The notes below the pieces were generated by a model. It ran no database searches. It was not told the origin of the DNA and was given only the letters and a program-made list of their open reading frames with translations. A program made the translations under genes and the position numbers. 36,392 bases of DNA from Hondaea fermentalgiana (lineage: Eukaryota; Sar; Bigyra; Thraustochytrida; Thraustochytriidae), in the NCBI GenBank assembly GCA_014084085.1, contig NPFB01000067.1:212164-248555 (forward strand). Direction: 5' to 3'. Positions 8,560-18,663 of the stretch are shown piece after piece. The number at the start of each line of letters is the position of its first letter. Positions within the stretch are counted from its first letter, which is position 1.

Positions 8560-10152
8560 TTAATCCATCTTGGTGAGCCGTCTCAGCCGACCAACAAAGA
8601 ATTCAATTACTTCGGCGAGCTTGGGGATCTTCGCTCTGTCCTCTACAAGGTTGTCATAGAGGCGATACACCATAGATACAGCATTCTCGTCCGTGTTGAC
8701 AGGAGAAGAACGTGATTCATAGGCTAAGAGCGCTGCGGGGCTCATGAGCTGCTCGGACCCGTGGACGTACGTTCGAGCGTCTTTGCGATACGAATCAAAG
8801 CTAATGACGATGGGAGGCACTTCACGCTCATTAGTCATGAAAGCTCCCACGGTTGCGATGACGACGCTAAGATCGCTACTAGCACTAGCGACGGCTGGGG
8901 ACAGAACCCTGTCGAGTTCGGCAACAAGATCGCTGCAAAAGTCGCCAAAGTGGAGAATCTTGTCCATCGGTGCAAGGGCTTCCTGCAAATGATAAATCCA
9001 TCCTAGCACTCGCGCAATCAAAAATGTCGAGTGAAGACGCCAGAGAGAACTCTGCCCTCTGGTGATAAAGCGGTGCTCCAATTCTGCAAATGTTTCGAGG
9101 TGATGCACCAGGTCTGCAGCGGCTCGCACAAACTCATCAGGATACACCAGTATATGCCGCGAAAGCTTGATTGAAGCGGCGCCCAAGAGTTCTCTGTGGG
9201 TAAGAAGTCTGGGTTTGCCAATGCCTCTGCCGCCGTTATGATTGGGGAGACCCATACGCGCACATAATTTTAGTTGCTTGTTCCCGTTTCTCCGAAATGG
9301 TACCTCGACTAGTCGCTCGATGGCAATGGGGAATCTGAATTCGCAGTTGTTGAAAGTCTCCAGCGCATTTCTCGAAAGCCATGTGGACATGTCGTTGTTG
9401 CTGCTGCTTTTCTCATTCTTCGTGGCCTCCTCCTCTGCCTTCTCTGCCAATTGTTCTAAAAAGTAGAGCGCAAAGTCGTCTCTGGAATTATGCATCCAGA
9501 GTCTGCCGAGATTTAGAATCGGCGAGCTCCAGCAAAGGATGGTCAACTGAGCTGTGGAATCTTCTTCGCTCTCGCGATGAGCATGAGGTGTTCTCTTACC
9601 CTCAAGACGAGCTCTCTTCCATTGGACCCAAATATCACTTGCAAGTCGGCTGGAAGTTGGGGCGTGGAACAGCAAAAGTTGCAAGGATTCCATGTGTGGA
9701 ACGACTTCGCAAAGCGCATCATCCAGGATCTTTTTTCTGCTCACGTCTCTAGTCTCACTGGACACAGCAATGCAAACCTTAATGTGCTTGAGATCCGCGA
9801 ATTCTAAGCGCTCAGAAGATCTTGCCTGCTCTTTGTCGTGACTGATCACCGTGTCCCATGATTCGCTGAAGAACTTTGTCATTAGGCCTGGTTCTGCAGT
9901 TTGGTCTTCGCCGATCACTGCAGTCGCCCAGTGTGCTGGATGTTTGTTTCCGGTTATCGCAGACACGAGAGTCTGTGACGCATGAAGGTAGCGCTCGCCA
10001 GGCGTCAAAAAGCCCTCCTTCTCCCTCTCTGCGAAACGCGATAGGGGATAGTAGCTGCAGTTATTGTCCAGGAACAAGACCAGGATCTCAAACTCATTTT
10101 CAACCTCTACCGATTTGACCTTTTTAGGCCCACTTGCGGGCACATTCTGCAT
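8560..10152 (-). CDS. Conserved-looking protein of unknown function (530 aa)
   Basis: I do not recognise this protein. It runs 530 residues from the ATG at 10152 without low-complexity sequence or obvious internal introns, which favours a real gene. No membrane helices or signal peptide are evident. Residues 1-60 look like a beta/alpha unit (FEILVLFLDNNCSYYPLSRFAE). A middle section is charged (EEDSTAQ; KAEEEATKNEKSSSNND). The C-terminal 200 residues are helical with regularly spaced hydrophobics (SSLWRLHSTFLIARVLGWIY) and end with a basic RLRRLTKMD. It may be an all-alpha scaffold or complex subunit, but that is only a fold impression. It is divergent from RTEL1 across an 813-base GC-rich region and tandem with the PGAP5-like gene. 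Confidence 0.65.
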   Translation of the reverse strand: MQNVPASGPKKVKSVEVENEFEILVLFLDNNCSYYPLSRFAEREKEGFLTPGERYLHASQTLVSAITGNKHPAHWATAVIGEDQTAEPGLMTKFFSESWDTVISHDKEQARSSERLEFADLKHIKVCIAVSSETRDVSRKKILDDALCEVVPHMESLQLLLFHAPTSSRLASDIWVQWKRARLEGKRTPHAHRESEEDSTAQLTILCWSSPILNLGRLWMHNSRDDFALYFLEQLAEKAEEEATKNEKSSSNNDMSTWLSRNALETFNNCEFRFPIAIERLVEVPFRRNGNKQLKLCARMGLPNHNGGRGIGKPRLLTHRELLGAASIKLSRHILVYPDEFVRAAADLVHHLETFAELEHRFITRGQSSLWRLHSTFLIARVLGWIYHLQEALAPMDKILHFGDFCSDLVAELDRVLSPAVASASSDLSVVIATVGAFMTNEREVPPIVISFDSYRKDARTYVHGSEQLMSPAALLAYESRSSPVNTDENAVSMVYRLYDNLVEDRAKIPKLAEVIEFFVGRLRRLTKMD

Positions 10153-10430
10153 CCTCTCTCCCCTCGAAACCTGCCTCTTCTTCTGCCCGTGCCTTGGGTC
10201 CCCCTCGAAGAAGCCTTGGATGCTCGCTCGTCGCCCTGCTCCTGCTGCTCCTGCTGCACGCGCTGCTCCTGCTGCACGCGCTGCAGCTTCTGCTCGGCTA
10301 TCTTTCCCCCTCTTTCTCTGGCGCCTGATGTCTTCCGCTCGCTCGTCCGCTCGCTCGCTTGGGGCCAGGCGTTGCGGGTCTGGCGCGCTGCCCTCCCGCC
10401 CTCCCGCCCAGCCGGCCGCCGGCCTGCGCG

Positions 10431-10580
10431 CGAGCGAGCGAGCGAGAACCTGCTCAGGTTCTCCTCCGCCTGGGCTCGCTCCGGGTCTGTCTGTGTGACT
10501 GTCTGTCTGCCGCTTCGGGCTCTCGTCCGCCCTCCCTCATCCAGCCGCCATCGCCGCGCTCGCTCGCTCGCTCGCTCGCT
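10431..10580. repeat. Complementary CGAG and CGCT tetranucleotide runs
   Basis: CGAG units at 10431-10446 and CGCT units at 10557-10580 are reverse complements and may form a hairpin in the upstream region of RTEL1. Confidence 0.7.
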
Positions 10581-10890
10581 CTCGCGCGCAGTCCCGCTCC
10601 GACGCCCGCCAGCGAGCCCCGGCCGCGCGAGGGGAGGACGCGCGCTGCGCGCTTGCCGGCCGGGAGCGCGCGGCGGTCGGGCCCGGCGTGCACGGCATGG
10701 CTCGGCACGGCGGGCGCGGCGCGGCGCGGCATGGCATGGCGAGGTCGTTAGGTCGCGGTTGGCGCAGCGAGATGGATGGATGGATGACGGAGGGCGCGAG
10801 GCGAAGCAAACCCCGACGGCCGCGGACCCGGAGCGGGGCCCGGCGCGCGGCGAGGAGGAGGAGGAGGGCAGCGGGAGAGGCGGCCGGCCG

Positions 10891-10914
10891 GCAGCCAGCC
10901 AGCCAGCCAGCCAG
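10891..10914. repeat. CCAG microsatellite
   Basis: Five to six CCAG/AGCC units about 55 bases upstream of the chosen RTEL1 start codon. Confidence 0.8.
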
Positions 10915-10965
10915 CGCTGGCGCGGAGCTCGGACAGTCGGCCAGGGGCGGCGAGTGACGCCCGGG

Positions 10966-13900
10966 ATGGATCTCAACAGGGCCTCGCGGCAAGGCTCGGC
11001 CGCCGAGAGCAGCAGCAGCAGCGGAGGAGGAGGAGGCGGAGGAGGGCGCGACTTTGTGGAAAAGGTCGTGCGCGGTGTGCGCGTCAAGTTCCCCTTTGAG
11101 CCGTATGGCGTGCAGATGGCGTACATGAGCAAGCTGCTCTCGGCCGTGGAGGCCAAGGGCAACTTTGCGCTGCTGGAGTCGCCAACGGGAACTGGCAAGA
11201 CGCTCGCCATCTTGAGCGCGCTGCTCGGCTGGCAGGAAACGCAAAAGGAGCGCCTCAAACATGCACACGGCCGTGTCAACTCGGGCGTCAATCCGCTCGA
11301 CACAGCCAAGGCCAACAACGACCCGCGTCCACCCGTCATCATCTACGCCAGCCGCACGCATAGTCAGCTGAGCCAGGTCGTCCAGGAACTCAAACGCACG
11401 GCGTACCGACCGCGCGTGACCATTCTTAGCTCCCGTGACAACATGTGCGTGCACCCGGAGGTCCAGCAGAAGCGTGGCACCGACATGCGCCACACCTGCC
11501 GCATGCTCACCAAGGCGCATGCCTGTCGCTACCACGAAAAGGTCGAACAGTTTCTTAGCAACCTGTCGCTCGATGGTAACAGTCGTCAGGGTTTTTTACG
11601 CGATGAAAACAGTGACGCTGATGAGTCCGCCGTCTTCCGGCGGAACATGATCATGGACATTGAAGAGCTCGGAAACCATAGTCAGAGGCAAGGCGTGTGC
11701 CCGTACTTTCTCTCTCGTGCGAAACCAGTGCAAGAAGCCGCAGAGATTGTTTTCATGCCCTATAACTATCTCGTGAACGCCTCGACGCGTCAAGGTCTCG
11801 ACGTACGCTGGGCAAACTCCATCATTGTCGTGGACGAGGCCCACAACCTGGAGCAAGTTTGCGACGAGGCCACGTCCTTCTCCCTCTCGGGTGGCGACCT
11901 TGCCCAGGCTATCGATGAAATTGACGAGACCGCCGCTATGCTGGAGGATAATGCTGCTCAGGCCGCTGGCAGCAACCCGGACGGTCTCACGCTCGAGCGC
12001 GTGGCGCAGGCCAAGCAGATTGTCATGTTCACCGAGGATAAGCTGCGCAGCCTCGCACTTTCGACCATCTCCAACATGGGCAACGTCGTAGGCAAGGCAC
12101 TTCCCGGAGATGCCATCTTTTCATTTTTCCCAGTTCATCACCAAGGAATCAAGGGTTCCGAGGTAGAAGAGTGCTTGGCTCTTTTCAAAGCCATCCAAGA
12201 TTATCACGCTCGTGCTGCTTACCTGGAAAAGTATGTCACGGCCTTTGAGCGGGCCCTGGCCCAAACGTCGCAACTTCCCCCGGACCACCAAGCCATCACT
12301 TACTACAGGACATTTGTGCGCGAAGAGGCCATCAAGTCGGCATCGGGCCAAGGTCAAGGTCAGTCCAACTGGGGCCGCGCAAAGGCGCCTGTTCGCAAGA
12401 CGAGGACGCTCAATTTCTGGTGTTTTAGTCCTGGTGTTGCGCTCAGTGAACTCCAAGCTAAAAGCGTGCACTCGATCATTCTCACGAGTGGAACGCTGGC
12501 ACCGCTGTCTTCGTTTGCCGCGCAGATGCGCACGCCGTTTCCTGTGCAACTTGAGAACCCTCATGTTGTCAAGGCGCGCCAAGTGCTTGTGCGCGTGGTG
12601 GGCAAAGGAATTTCTGGCAAGAAACTCACCTCCACATATCAACACCGCGACAGTCCCGCATATCTTTCAGAGCTGGGCAACACGATTGCGAGTTTTGTCC
12701 GGGTTGTCCCCGATGGCATGCTCGTCTTCTTTCCCAGCTACCACACGATGCAGACGGCGCTCCGCGCCTGGCGGGAAGGCGGAATCCTGCGCACCATCAA
12801 GCTACACAAGGACGTATTCGAAGAGGCTCGAAATGCTGCGGACATGGGCAAAGTCGTTGAGCGCTACGAGGAGGCCATTGCAGCGGGCCGCGGCGGACTG
12901 TTCTTTGCTGTCTGTCGAGGCAAAGCAAGCGAAGGAATCGATTTTTCCAACTCCAAGGCACGCGCTGTCGTCATCACGGGTCTTCCGTATCCACCCAAGG
13001 TGGATCCACAGGTCGTGCTCAAGTGGCAATTTCTCGACCAGCAAAAACCGGATCCGGCACGGCCCATGTCAAAGCTTTCGGGCCAGGACTGGTACGGGCA
13101 ACAGGCGTATCGCGCTGTAAACCAGGCAATTGGGCGTGTCATTCGTCATCGAAACGATTATGGAGCTATTCTTTTGTGCGATGAGCGTTTCGGGTACGAA
13201 TCGACGCGACGCTCCATTTCCATGTGGCTGCGCAACAAGGTACAGGTGGCAGAGTCCTTTGATGGTGTCAACAAGGAGCTTGTCGACTTTTTCAAGACGA
13301 ATCTTGCCGATCGAGGCTTGAATCAGTCAAAGTCTTCTGCGGGAAGGAGCGGCGGTACTTCATTGTCGTCATCGTCTTCGGCGTCTTCTGCTGCGAGGGC
13401 GCGCGCCAATGATAATTCGGGGCCGCTTTCGCTCAACGGATCGAGATCGGATTCGATTATGCAGCAGGATCGCCGCGGTAAAATGATCCAGATTGGTTCA
13501 AAGCGAACTCTGGCGGACTCTCATGGCGCGCGGTCGAGTGCGAACGCACGGCGGCCTACGCAGCCCGGGGGAGACCTCGATCTTGAGTCTCTTTTGAACG
13601 CTCGAGTTCCAGAGACTCGGTTTGAGGATGCTGGTGCGAGAAATTGGGTCCCGCCAAAACTGACTGCAGACGAGAAGCGACGCAAGGAGGCGGATCAAGA
13701 GCGCCGACTGGAAGAGCAGCGTCGTCTTGCCGAGAAACAACGCAAGCGTCGCACTTTGGCGTCGGAAGAGGAGCGGCAGCGCGTAAATGCCAAGCTTGAG
13801 CGCGAACGCAAAGAAATGACGGACCGCCTGACTCGCGAACGGAAGCGAAAGCGCCTGGAGCAAGGTTTCAATAAGCCTGCGAAGCAGCGCGACGCAGGCG

Positions 13901-14169
13901 CTTTCATGAAACGGGTCAAGGCAAATTTGGCCACTGACGCGTACGAGCGGTTCAAAGTAGCGCTCAAGAAAATTCGTACTGTACGCACGGGCCGCTATGA
14001 TGACGAGGAGATGATGGAACGCGCGCTTCCCTTTTTGCGGACCATGCACGAGACACTTTCTGCGGCGACGTCGGGAATGGACGAGCAGTTTCTTGTCGAA
14101 CTCGCACAGTACATGCCACTCCAATTCCGCGCTCTTTACAAACGCGTCGTTTTTGATCAAATCGTGTAA
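10966..14169 (+). CDS. RTEL1 iron-sulfur DNA helicase
   Basis: 1067 aa from the ATG at 10966; the frame is open further upstream but similarity starts at GVRVKFPFEPYGVQ (residues 37-50). It is an XPD-family superfamily 2 helicase: Walker A SPTGTGKT at 72-79, motif Ia YASRTHSQLSQ at 128-138, four cysteines of the 4Fe-4S cluster at about 161, 178, 187 and 245 (the last in GVCPYFLSR), MPYNYL, DEAHNLEQVC at 290-299, and motif VI QAIGRVIRHRNDYGAI. RTEL1 resolves D-loops, T-loops and G-quadruplexes to protect telomeres and limit recombination. After a basic coiled segment rich in RKR and EERQR, the last 100 residues (AFMKRVKANL to the end) resemble the harmonin-homology domain of RTEL1 C-termini, which distinguishes it from FANCJ and DDX11. 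No RING or PIP-box tail is visible. Single exon. Confidence 0.92.
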   Translation: MDLNRASRQGSAAESSSSSGGGGGGGGRDFVEKVVRGVRVKFPFEPYGVQMAYMSKLLSAVEAKGNFALLESPTGTGKTLAILSALLGWQETQKERLKHAHGRVNSGVNPLDTAKANNDPRPPVIIYASRTHSQLSQVVQELKRTAYRPRVTILSSRDNMCVHPEVQQKRGTDMRHTCRMLTKAHACRYHEKVEQFLSNLSLDGNSRQGFLRDENSDADESAVFRRNMIMDIEELGNHSQRQGVCPYFLSRAKPVQEAAEIVFMPYNYLVNASTRQGLDVRWANSIIVVDEAHNLEQVCDEATSFSLSGGDLAQAIDEIDETAAMLEDNAAQAAGSNPDGLTLERVAQAKQIVMFTEDKLRSLALSTISNMGNVVGKALPGDAIFSFFPVHHQGIKGSEVEECLALFKAIQDYHARAAYLEKYVTAFERALAQTSQLPPDHQAITYYRTFVREEAIKSASGQGQGQSNWGRAKAPVRKTRTLNFWCFSPGVALSELQAKSVHSIILTSGTLAPLSSFAAQMRTPFPVQLENPHVVKARQVLVRVVGKGISGKKLTSTYQHRDSPAYLSELGNTIASFVRVVPDGMLVFFPSYHTMQTALRAWREGGILRTIKLHKDVFEEARNAADMGKVVERYEEAIAAGRGGLFFAVCRGKASEGIDFSNSKARAVVITGLPYPPKVDPQVVLKWQFLDQQKPDPARPMSKLSGQDWYGQQAYRAVNQAIGRVIRHRNDYGAILLCDERFGYESTRRSISMWLRNKVQVAESFDGVNKELVDFFKTNLADRGLNQSKSSAGRSGGTSLSSSSSASSAARARANDNSGPLSLNGSRSDSIMQQDRRGKMIQIGSKRTLADSHGARSSANARRPTQPGGDLDLESLLNARVPETRFEDAGARNWVPPKLTADEKRRKEADQERRLEEQRRLAEKQRKRRTLASEEERQRVNAKLERERKEMTDRLTRERKRKRLEQGFNKPAKQRDAGAFMKRVKANLATDAYERFKVALKKIRTVRTGRYDDEEMMERALPFLRTMHETLSAATSGMDEQFLVELAQYMPLQFRALYKRVVFDQIV

Positions 14170-14524
14170 AGGTATTTTTTTTTCTTTCTTCTTGCTCGCT
14201 CTTTGTAATTTATGTCCTCTGTGCAAATTCAACGCGTACAAGAAAGGAAGCACGCAAGGAAGAGATTGGAGAGTAGTAGGCCTGAGCTCTGGGCCAAGAA
14301 GACCAAGAGTCCTTTTTTCAATGGTTGGTTTTTGTTGTTATTGTGGTCTGTGTATACGATACGATACGTTGCGACGCAAACGAAGCAGTCCTTCTCTCTC
14401 GTGTTAGACTCGAGAGAAAGAAGCAAAGTCTACCCCGCTGCTTGTTTGCTCGCTACTCGCTTTCCCGCCCTTTCGCTTCTTTGACATGCATGCAGGCAGG
14501 CAGGCAATTAAGACGAGAGCGCGC
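14170..14524. other. Convergent intergenic (RTEL1 and PSMB4 3' ends)
   Basis: 355 bases with a T/C-rich tract just after the RTEL1 stop, the alternating cgatacgatacg at about 14358, and a CAGG run at 14491-14506. No gene seen. Confidence 0.6.
14491..14506. repeat. CAGG microsatellite
   Basis: tgcaggcaggcaggca just downstream of the PSMB4 stop codon. Confidence 0.8.
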
Positions 14525-15289
14525 CTACCATGATCCGCCCGTGTCGGATCCAGCCTTGGGGTCAACAAAGGACTGGTAGCTCCACTCGGTGGAGACCTCG
14601 ACGGGTTCATCCACCGAAGGTCCCTTCTTGGTCGCTGAGGCAAAGGTGATCTTGTTGATGGTCCTGCAGTCGCGGTAAAAGAGCGTGCGCATGCAGGACT
14701 CAAGGAGCTCGCGCGCCTCCGACTCGGACATGTTAGGTTTCCAGTGGCGACGCAAGATAGGCATAGCCATGTGAAGGCCCATGCCGGTGGCGACAAAGTC
14801 GCACTCGTACGAGGTTCCGATCTTGTCCGTCGTGCCGAGAAACGCCTCACCCTCGTGGAAGCCCGCAATGACGAGATTGTTCCAAAGAGGGTTCATCTTG
14901 GATCGCCGGTGGTACAGAATGCGGGCCATGCAGCACCAGATCTCCTTGGGGCTGTGAGTGATGCCGTCGGCGACGCAGGCATCCTCGACCTCGAGCTCCT
15001 TCAGAATATCCTGCACATACTGAAAGTCACTGTAGTCGCCGTCAGCGCCGACAAGGGTGTAGCCTCCGGTCGTGACAATACGTCGCAGGTCCGTAAACCT
15101 CGACAAGGATCCATACGAGCCGAGCGTATCAGCTGCCATCATGACGCCATCCTTGTACTTGAGCGCCACTACCGAGGTACCCGTCACGATTGGGCTGGTC
15201 GTGTGCTTGTGGGGGTCAGCGGCGCTGCGTCCGGCGGACACGTCCGCGCCGCTCGCCGCGCACGCCAACGTCTGCGAGACGGTCGCCAT
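14525..15289 (-). CDS. Proteasome subunit beta-7 (PSMB4 / Pre4)
   Basis: 254 aa, near the normal length (human 264). The Ntn-hydrolase fold is recognisable throughout. A short propeptide precedes TTSPIVTGTSVVALKYKDG, where the TGTSV strand and MMAADTLGSYGS are diagnostic of the beta-7 subunit. Further markers are DYSDFQYVQDIL, KEIWCCMARILYHRRSKMNPLWN, IAGFHEGEAFLGTTDKIGTSYE and the C-terminal CRTINKITFA. In other eukaryotes beta-7 lacks peptidase activity and its long C-terminal tail clamps the two half proteasomes together; here the tail is VSTEWSYQSFVDPKAGS. It acts in the 20S core in cytosol and nucleus. It is divergent from the CFAP97-like gene with about 1 kb between. Single exon. Confidence 0.95.
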   Translation of the reverse strand: MATVSQTLACAASGADVSAGRSAADPHKHTTSPIVTGTSVVALKYKDGVMMAADTLGSYGSLSRFTDLRRIVTTGGYTLVGADGDYSDFQYVQDILKELEVEDACVADGITHSPKEIWCCMARILYHRRSKMNPLWNNLVIAGFHEGEAFLGTTDKIGTSYECDFVATGMGLHMAMPILRRHWKPNMSESEARELLESCMRTLFYRDCRTINKITFASATKKGPSVDEPVEVSTEWSYQSFVDPKAGSDTGGSW

Positions 15290-15976
15290 GCTGGCCTCGA
15301 GGTGAGACGGTTGTCGTCGCGGGCTCGAACTCGCTCCCTGGCGCCTGGCCTGGGTGCTGCGTTCTTCGCGAAACGCTACTCGCGGGCTGCCGCGAGAAGG
15401 GCTCGGGCCGGTCGCCTTCTCCCTGCTGCTACGCTCGCTCGCGGTCTCACGCGCACGCGCACGGGGCCGGAGTCTCGCGCGGGCGGATACCGAGCGGTCG
15501 ATCGAAGCGGGTCTGGCCGGCCGCCCTGCTTATGCGCATAGGACCGTTCTTTCGTTCTACTCCTCCCGTTCTTTCCATCGCTTCGCTCGGCTTCCCTTTC
15601 GCTGGAGCGAATTTACGCTTCATGCATGAGTGATAGGGAGTAATATTTGGGGGGAGTGTCGCTGTCTCTCTTTGAGTTTGGATGGATGAGCTTAATTGGT
15701 TGGTTGTCTCGCTAGACAAGGGTGCCCTGGAATTCAGGGTGTGCCCAGGCGAGGTCGATTTGCGAGCTTCGCAAAACATCGCGCGAGGCCTATCAAGAGT
15801 CTGGATCATCGGGGGAAAAATAGACCGCATACCGACGTAACATTGAAAGAGGCGTATAGATCCGGTCAGCTCAGCTCAGCTCGTGCTGGGGGATGGATAC
15901 AGAAGGCGAAGATGCTTGCTTGCTTCGCACGCGCGGCAAGGTAAAGCATTGACATGTGAGCAGTGCTGGATGCATG

Positions 15977-16015
15977 GAGGCAGGCAGATAGGCAGGCAGA
16001 CAGGCAGGCAGACAA
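15977..16015. repeat. CAGG/CAGA tetranucleotide repeat
   Basis: Repeated aggcaggcaga units, the longest CAGG-type array in the window. Confidence 0.85.
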
Positions 16016-16244
16016 GCAGCTAGATAGGCTAAAAGGGGCGCCTTTGTCAAGATTCTTAGGTCAGGGGGAAGCGCAGAGTTTGCTAGCAACTTGTTGGGCG
16101 CGGACCCGAAGCCTTATTTTTCAAAGGACGGCCTTTGCCTCGGGCACGGACAAGTAGAGGCTGTCGTTCGATGCATAATTGCGCGTGGCGTCCGGTTCGG
16201 TGCTGAGAGAGATCGCAAAAGTAAATCCAGGGGAGGCTAGAGCA

Positions 16245-16264
16245 GGCCAGGCCAGGCCAGGCCA
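16245..16264. repeat. GGCCA tandem repeat
   Basis: Four GGCCA units about 30 bases upstream of the CFAP97-like start codon. Confidence 0.8.
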
Positions 16265-16293
16265 AGCGCGCCGAGGAGCTCTTGCCTGCAAGC

Positions 16294-18488
16294 ATGGGCG
16301 GAGGCGGAGCGTGCACGACGCACAAAGTGCCCGCGTCGAACCGAGTGGTGAGCGATCGCTGGGCGACGCATTGCCAGAAAATTCACCTCAAGAACCTGCT
16401 CACGGCCAAAGCAGAGGTTTCCGCTGGTCCTAGCGCCCCCTCGGACGTGAAGTTTGCGGCGCGCAAAGCCGAGCGCGTCAAGCAGCTTCACAGCCAAAAG
16501 CGTGCTCTCTTTGTGCGCGAGAGGCAGCGCCGTATTAAGCTTGAGAACCAGGTACTTCTCAAGAAACTTATTGAAATCGACCGCTGTGCCGACCAAAAGC
16601 TGCACGACAAGTCGGCCAAAAAGAAACAGCGACTTCGAGCCGCACGCCGAAAGGCCAAGGCTGCGCAGGCCGCAGGCAATGCGGTGGAGCATCAGGTTGC
16701 ACTCGAGATCGCCGAGCAGGCCTCCATGTCCACGAACATGCATCGTGCGCATGCAAATAAAGTGGTTACCCGAGTCACGCGCATGAAGCGCGAACAAAGG
16801 CGTATTGAGACGGAAAACTTGCGTCTCATGAAGCGTATTATTTCCGCGAGACCTACAATTTCCTCCAAGGAGCTTGAGCGGGAGGCGAGACGCCGCGACA
16901 GGCTGGTGCAGAGTCTGTCCGATTATTCACAGCATAAAGTGCTCGATATGTCACATTTGACCTTGCAAGCTGTTCGACCCAAACGCGCACTGGTTGACAA
17001 GGGCTCGAGGACCCAGCATTATCGACCACAGCCGCCTGCAGCCTCTAAGTCCGGCTCGTCCTCGCATTGCACCGGAACAGCGAGTCGACACGGCGCTGCG
17101 CCGCCGACACATCGTAAAGTTTGGGTTCCCGGAGATCTCGAGACCGATTCGTTAGGGGCCTCATTCAATCTAAGACATCTAACATCTGTTGACGAAGACA
17201 GACCAGAGTACCGTACTGCCTCAGGTATGGATTCGCTTCGCATTAACTCCTCCAGGAGCGAGCTCAGTTCAGACAATGCTCCCATTCATTCCCCCGACAA
17301 TGAAGATATTGATGCGAGCAATCCCCATGTTGGTTTTCCGAAGTCGCCAAACAATTCAGAGGCTAGTCTTTATCACAACGAGGAGCATGTGCGACTTGCT
17401 CAGGAGAAGATGAAAGAAGAAGAAGAAGAAGCAGCAGCTGCAGTTGCAGCGGAAAAGAAGCGACTTGCTCAAGAACAAGAACAACGAGAAGAAGAAGAAG
17501 AACGCAAACGTGCTGCTGCAGCAGCAAAGGAAGAGGAACGGCTTGCTCGGGAACAAAAAGAGGAAGAAGAACGCAAACGTGCTGCTGCAGCAGCAGAGGA
17601 AGAGGAACGGCTTGCCCGGGAACAAAAAGAGGAAGAAGAACGCAAACGTATTGCAGCAGAGGAAGAGAAGCGGCTTGCTCGAGAAAAAGAAGAAGCAGAA
17701 GAAGAAGAACGTAAGCGCATCGCTGCAGAAGAGGAAGAGAAGCGCCTCATTCAAGAGAAAGATAATGAGGAAAAGAAGCGACTTGGCGAAGTCGAGCAAA
17801 TGCGCCTCGCAGAAGAGGAACAAAAGATGCTCGCTGAAGATACGATGCAACATGCAATTCTGGATCAAGATCTCAAAGAGGAAGTCGCGCAAGATGTGCT
17901 CGAAGAAGGAGGAGGCCAAGGCGACTTGCCGTCTTCGTCGAAGGAATTCGAACGGACCGAGACGGCAAGCACTGAAAATAGGGTCGATGCAGGACACATC
18001 GTCTTTGCAGCTGTTGATCCACGTGATTCGCACACATCAGAAGGAAAAGATGTCTCCGCTGAGCACAGCGAGACCAAAAGACAAACGTCCCCAGAAAAGG
18101 GCACCGAAGCAGACGCTAAAAACAGCTCCATGTCAAGTGACGGAAATGCGAAGGCGCAGCAGGACAAGGATGCGGAGGAGAAGGCTCGTCGCGAGCGACG
18201 ACGCAAACGCAAAGAAGAAAAGCTTCGGAGACTTGAAGAGCAGGAACGGAAGCAGCAGCAGCAACAACAACAACAACGTCATCCAGGGGGGTCTCGAGAG
18301 AGCGACCGTAGACATCACTCGCATCGACCTGCGTCGCCGAATCAGCGCGCACCTCGCCACCACCGTCATCATCATCAGCAGCAGCAACAACAAACACAAC
18401 AACAACAACAACACCATCAGCGCAGTCATCGAAGTCCTCATCATTCTCGCTCACATCGTGACCCACATCAACAGCAACGAGAGTACTT

Positions 18489-18531
<43 letters not shown>

Positions 18532-18663
18532 CGGCATCGGACCGCAGGTCAACATCATCATCATCAACAACAGCAATCGCAACACGTGCATCGCAACCAT
18601 GACGCAGGGCACGCTCAGCAGCGCGCTCACAGTCAGTATCAACATCGCGCCTTTCCGAAGTAA
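16294..18663 (+). CDS. CFAP97/hemingway-like coiled-coil protein with polyglutamine
   Basis: 789 aa from the ATG at 16294 (MGGGGACTTHK). Residues 10-220 hold two related blocks. Each has a basic stretch, then an R(R/E)xRRIxxENxxLxKxI core: ERQRRIKLENQVLLKKLIEI and KREQRRIETENLRLMKRI followed by ARPTISSKELERE. This resembles the KIAA1430/CFAP97/hemingway motif of axoneme-associated proteins. Residues 370-530 are a charged Glu/Lys/Arg coiled coil built on a 23-residue repeat. Residues 630-789 are His/Gln-rich with a pure CAG-coded stretch of 13 Gln. An axonemal or basal-body role is inferred from the motif and from the IFT144-like neighbour 245 bases downstream on the same strand. The Gly-Gly N-terminus with a nearby Cys could be acylated, which is speculative. 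The family call is moderate because low complexity dominates. Confidence 0.6.
17503..17710. repeat. 69-bp coding minisatellite
   Basis: Units starting with cgcaaacgt at 17503, 17572 and 17641 repeat every 69 bases, encoding 23-residue blocks such as RKRAAAAAEEEERLAREQKE. The first two copies are almost identical in DNA; the third is diverged. Recent in-frame expansion of the coiled coil is likely. Confidence 0.85.
18490..18528. repeat. (CAG)13 trinucleotide repeat in coding sequence
   Basis: Pure CAG run encoding 13 glutamines in the CFAP97-like protein. Nearby glutamine tracts at about 18251-18276 and 18376-18414 mix CAG with CAA, so only this one is a pure, slippage-prone repeat. Confidence 0.9.

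Larger units (their letters stand above)
10153..10965. other. GC-rich divergent promoter region between the unknown gene and RTEL1
   Basis: 813 bases of very GC-rich simple sequence. CGAG units at 10431-10446 and CGCT units at 10557-10580 are complementary and could fold back across a loop of about 110 nt. CCAG repeats lie at 10891-10914, and a CTGCTCCTGCTGCACGCG duplication lies around 10238-10275. The RTEL1 frame stays open upstream through here, but the peptide is Cys/Arg/Ala-rich composition and is not counted as coding. Confidence 0.6.
15290..16293. other. Divergent intergenic region, PSMB4 / CFAP97-like
   Basis: About 1 kb. GC-rich next to PSMB4, then AT-richer with a CAGG/CAGA repeat at 15977-16015, GCTCA repeats at about 15868-15880, and GGCCA repeats at 16245-16264 just before the CFAP97-like start. 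I see no gene. Open frames on the plus strand are Arg/Ala-rich antisense shadows of GC-rich DNA. Confidence 0.6.

Noticed and set aside
10189..10965. Upstream 259-residue extension of the RTEL1 frame
   Set aside because: Cys/Arg/Ala-rich simple-sequence peptide lacking an in-frame ATG at its beginning; similarity to RTEL1 begins only after the ATG at 10966.
10107..11342. 411-aa antisense open frame over the RTEL1 5' end
   Set aside because: Arg/Ser/Pro-rich composition artefact of GC-rich DNA, overlapping the well-supported helicase domain on the other strand.
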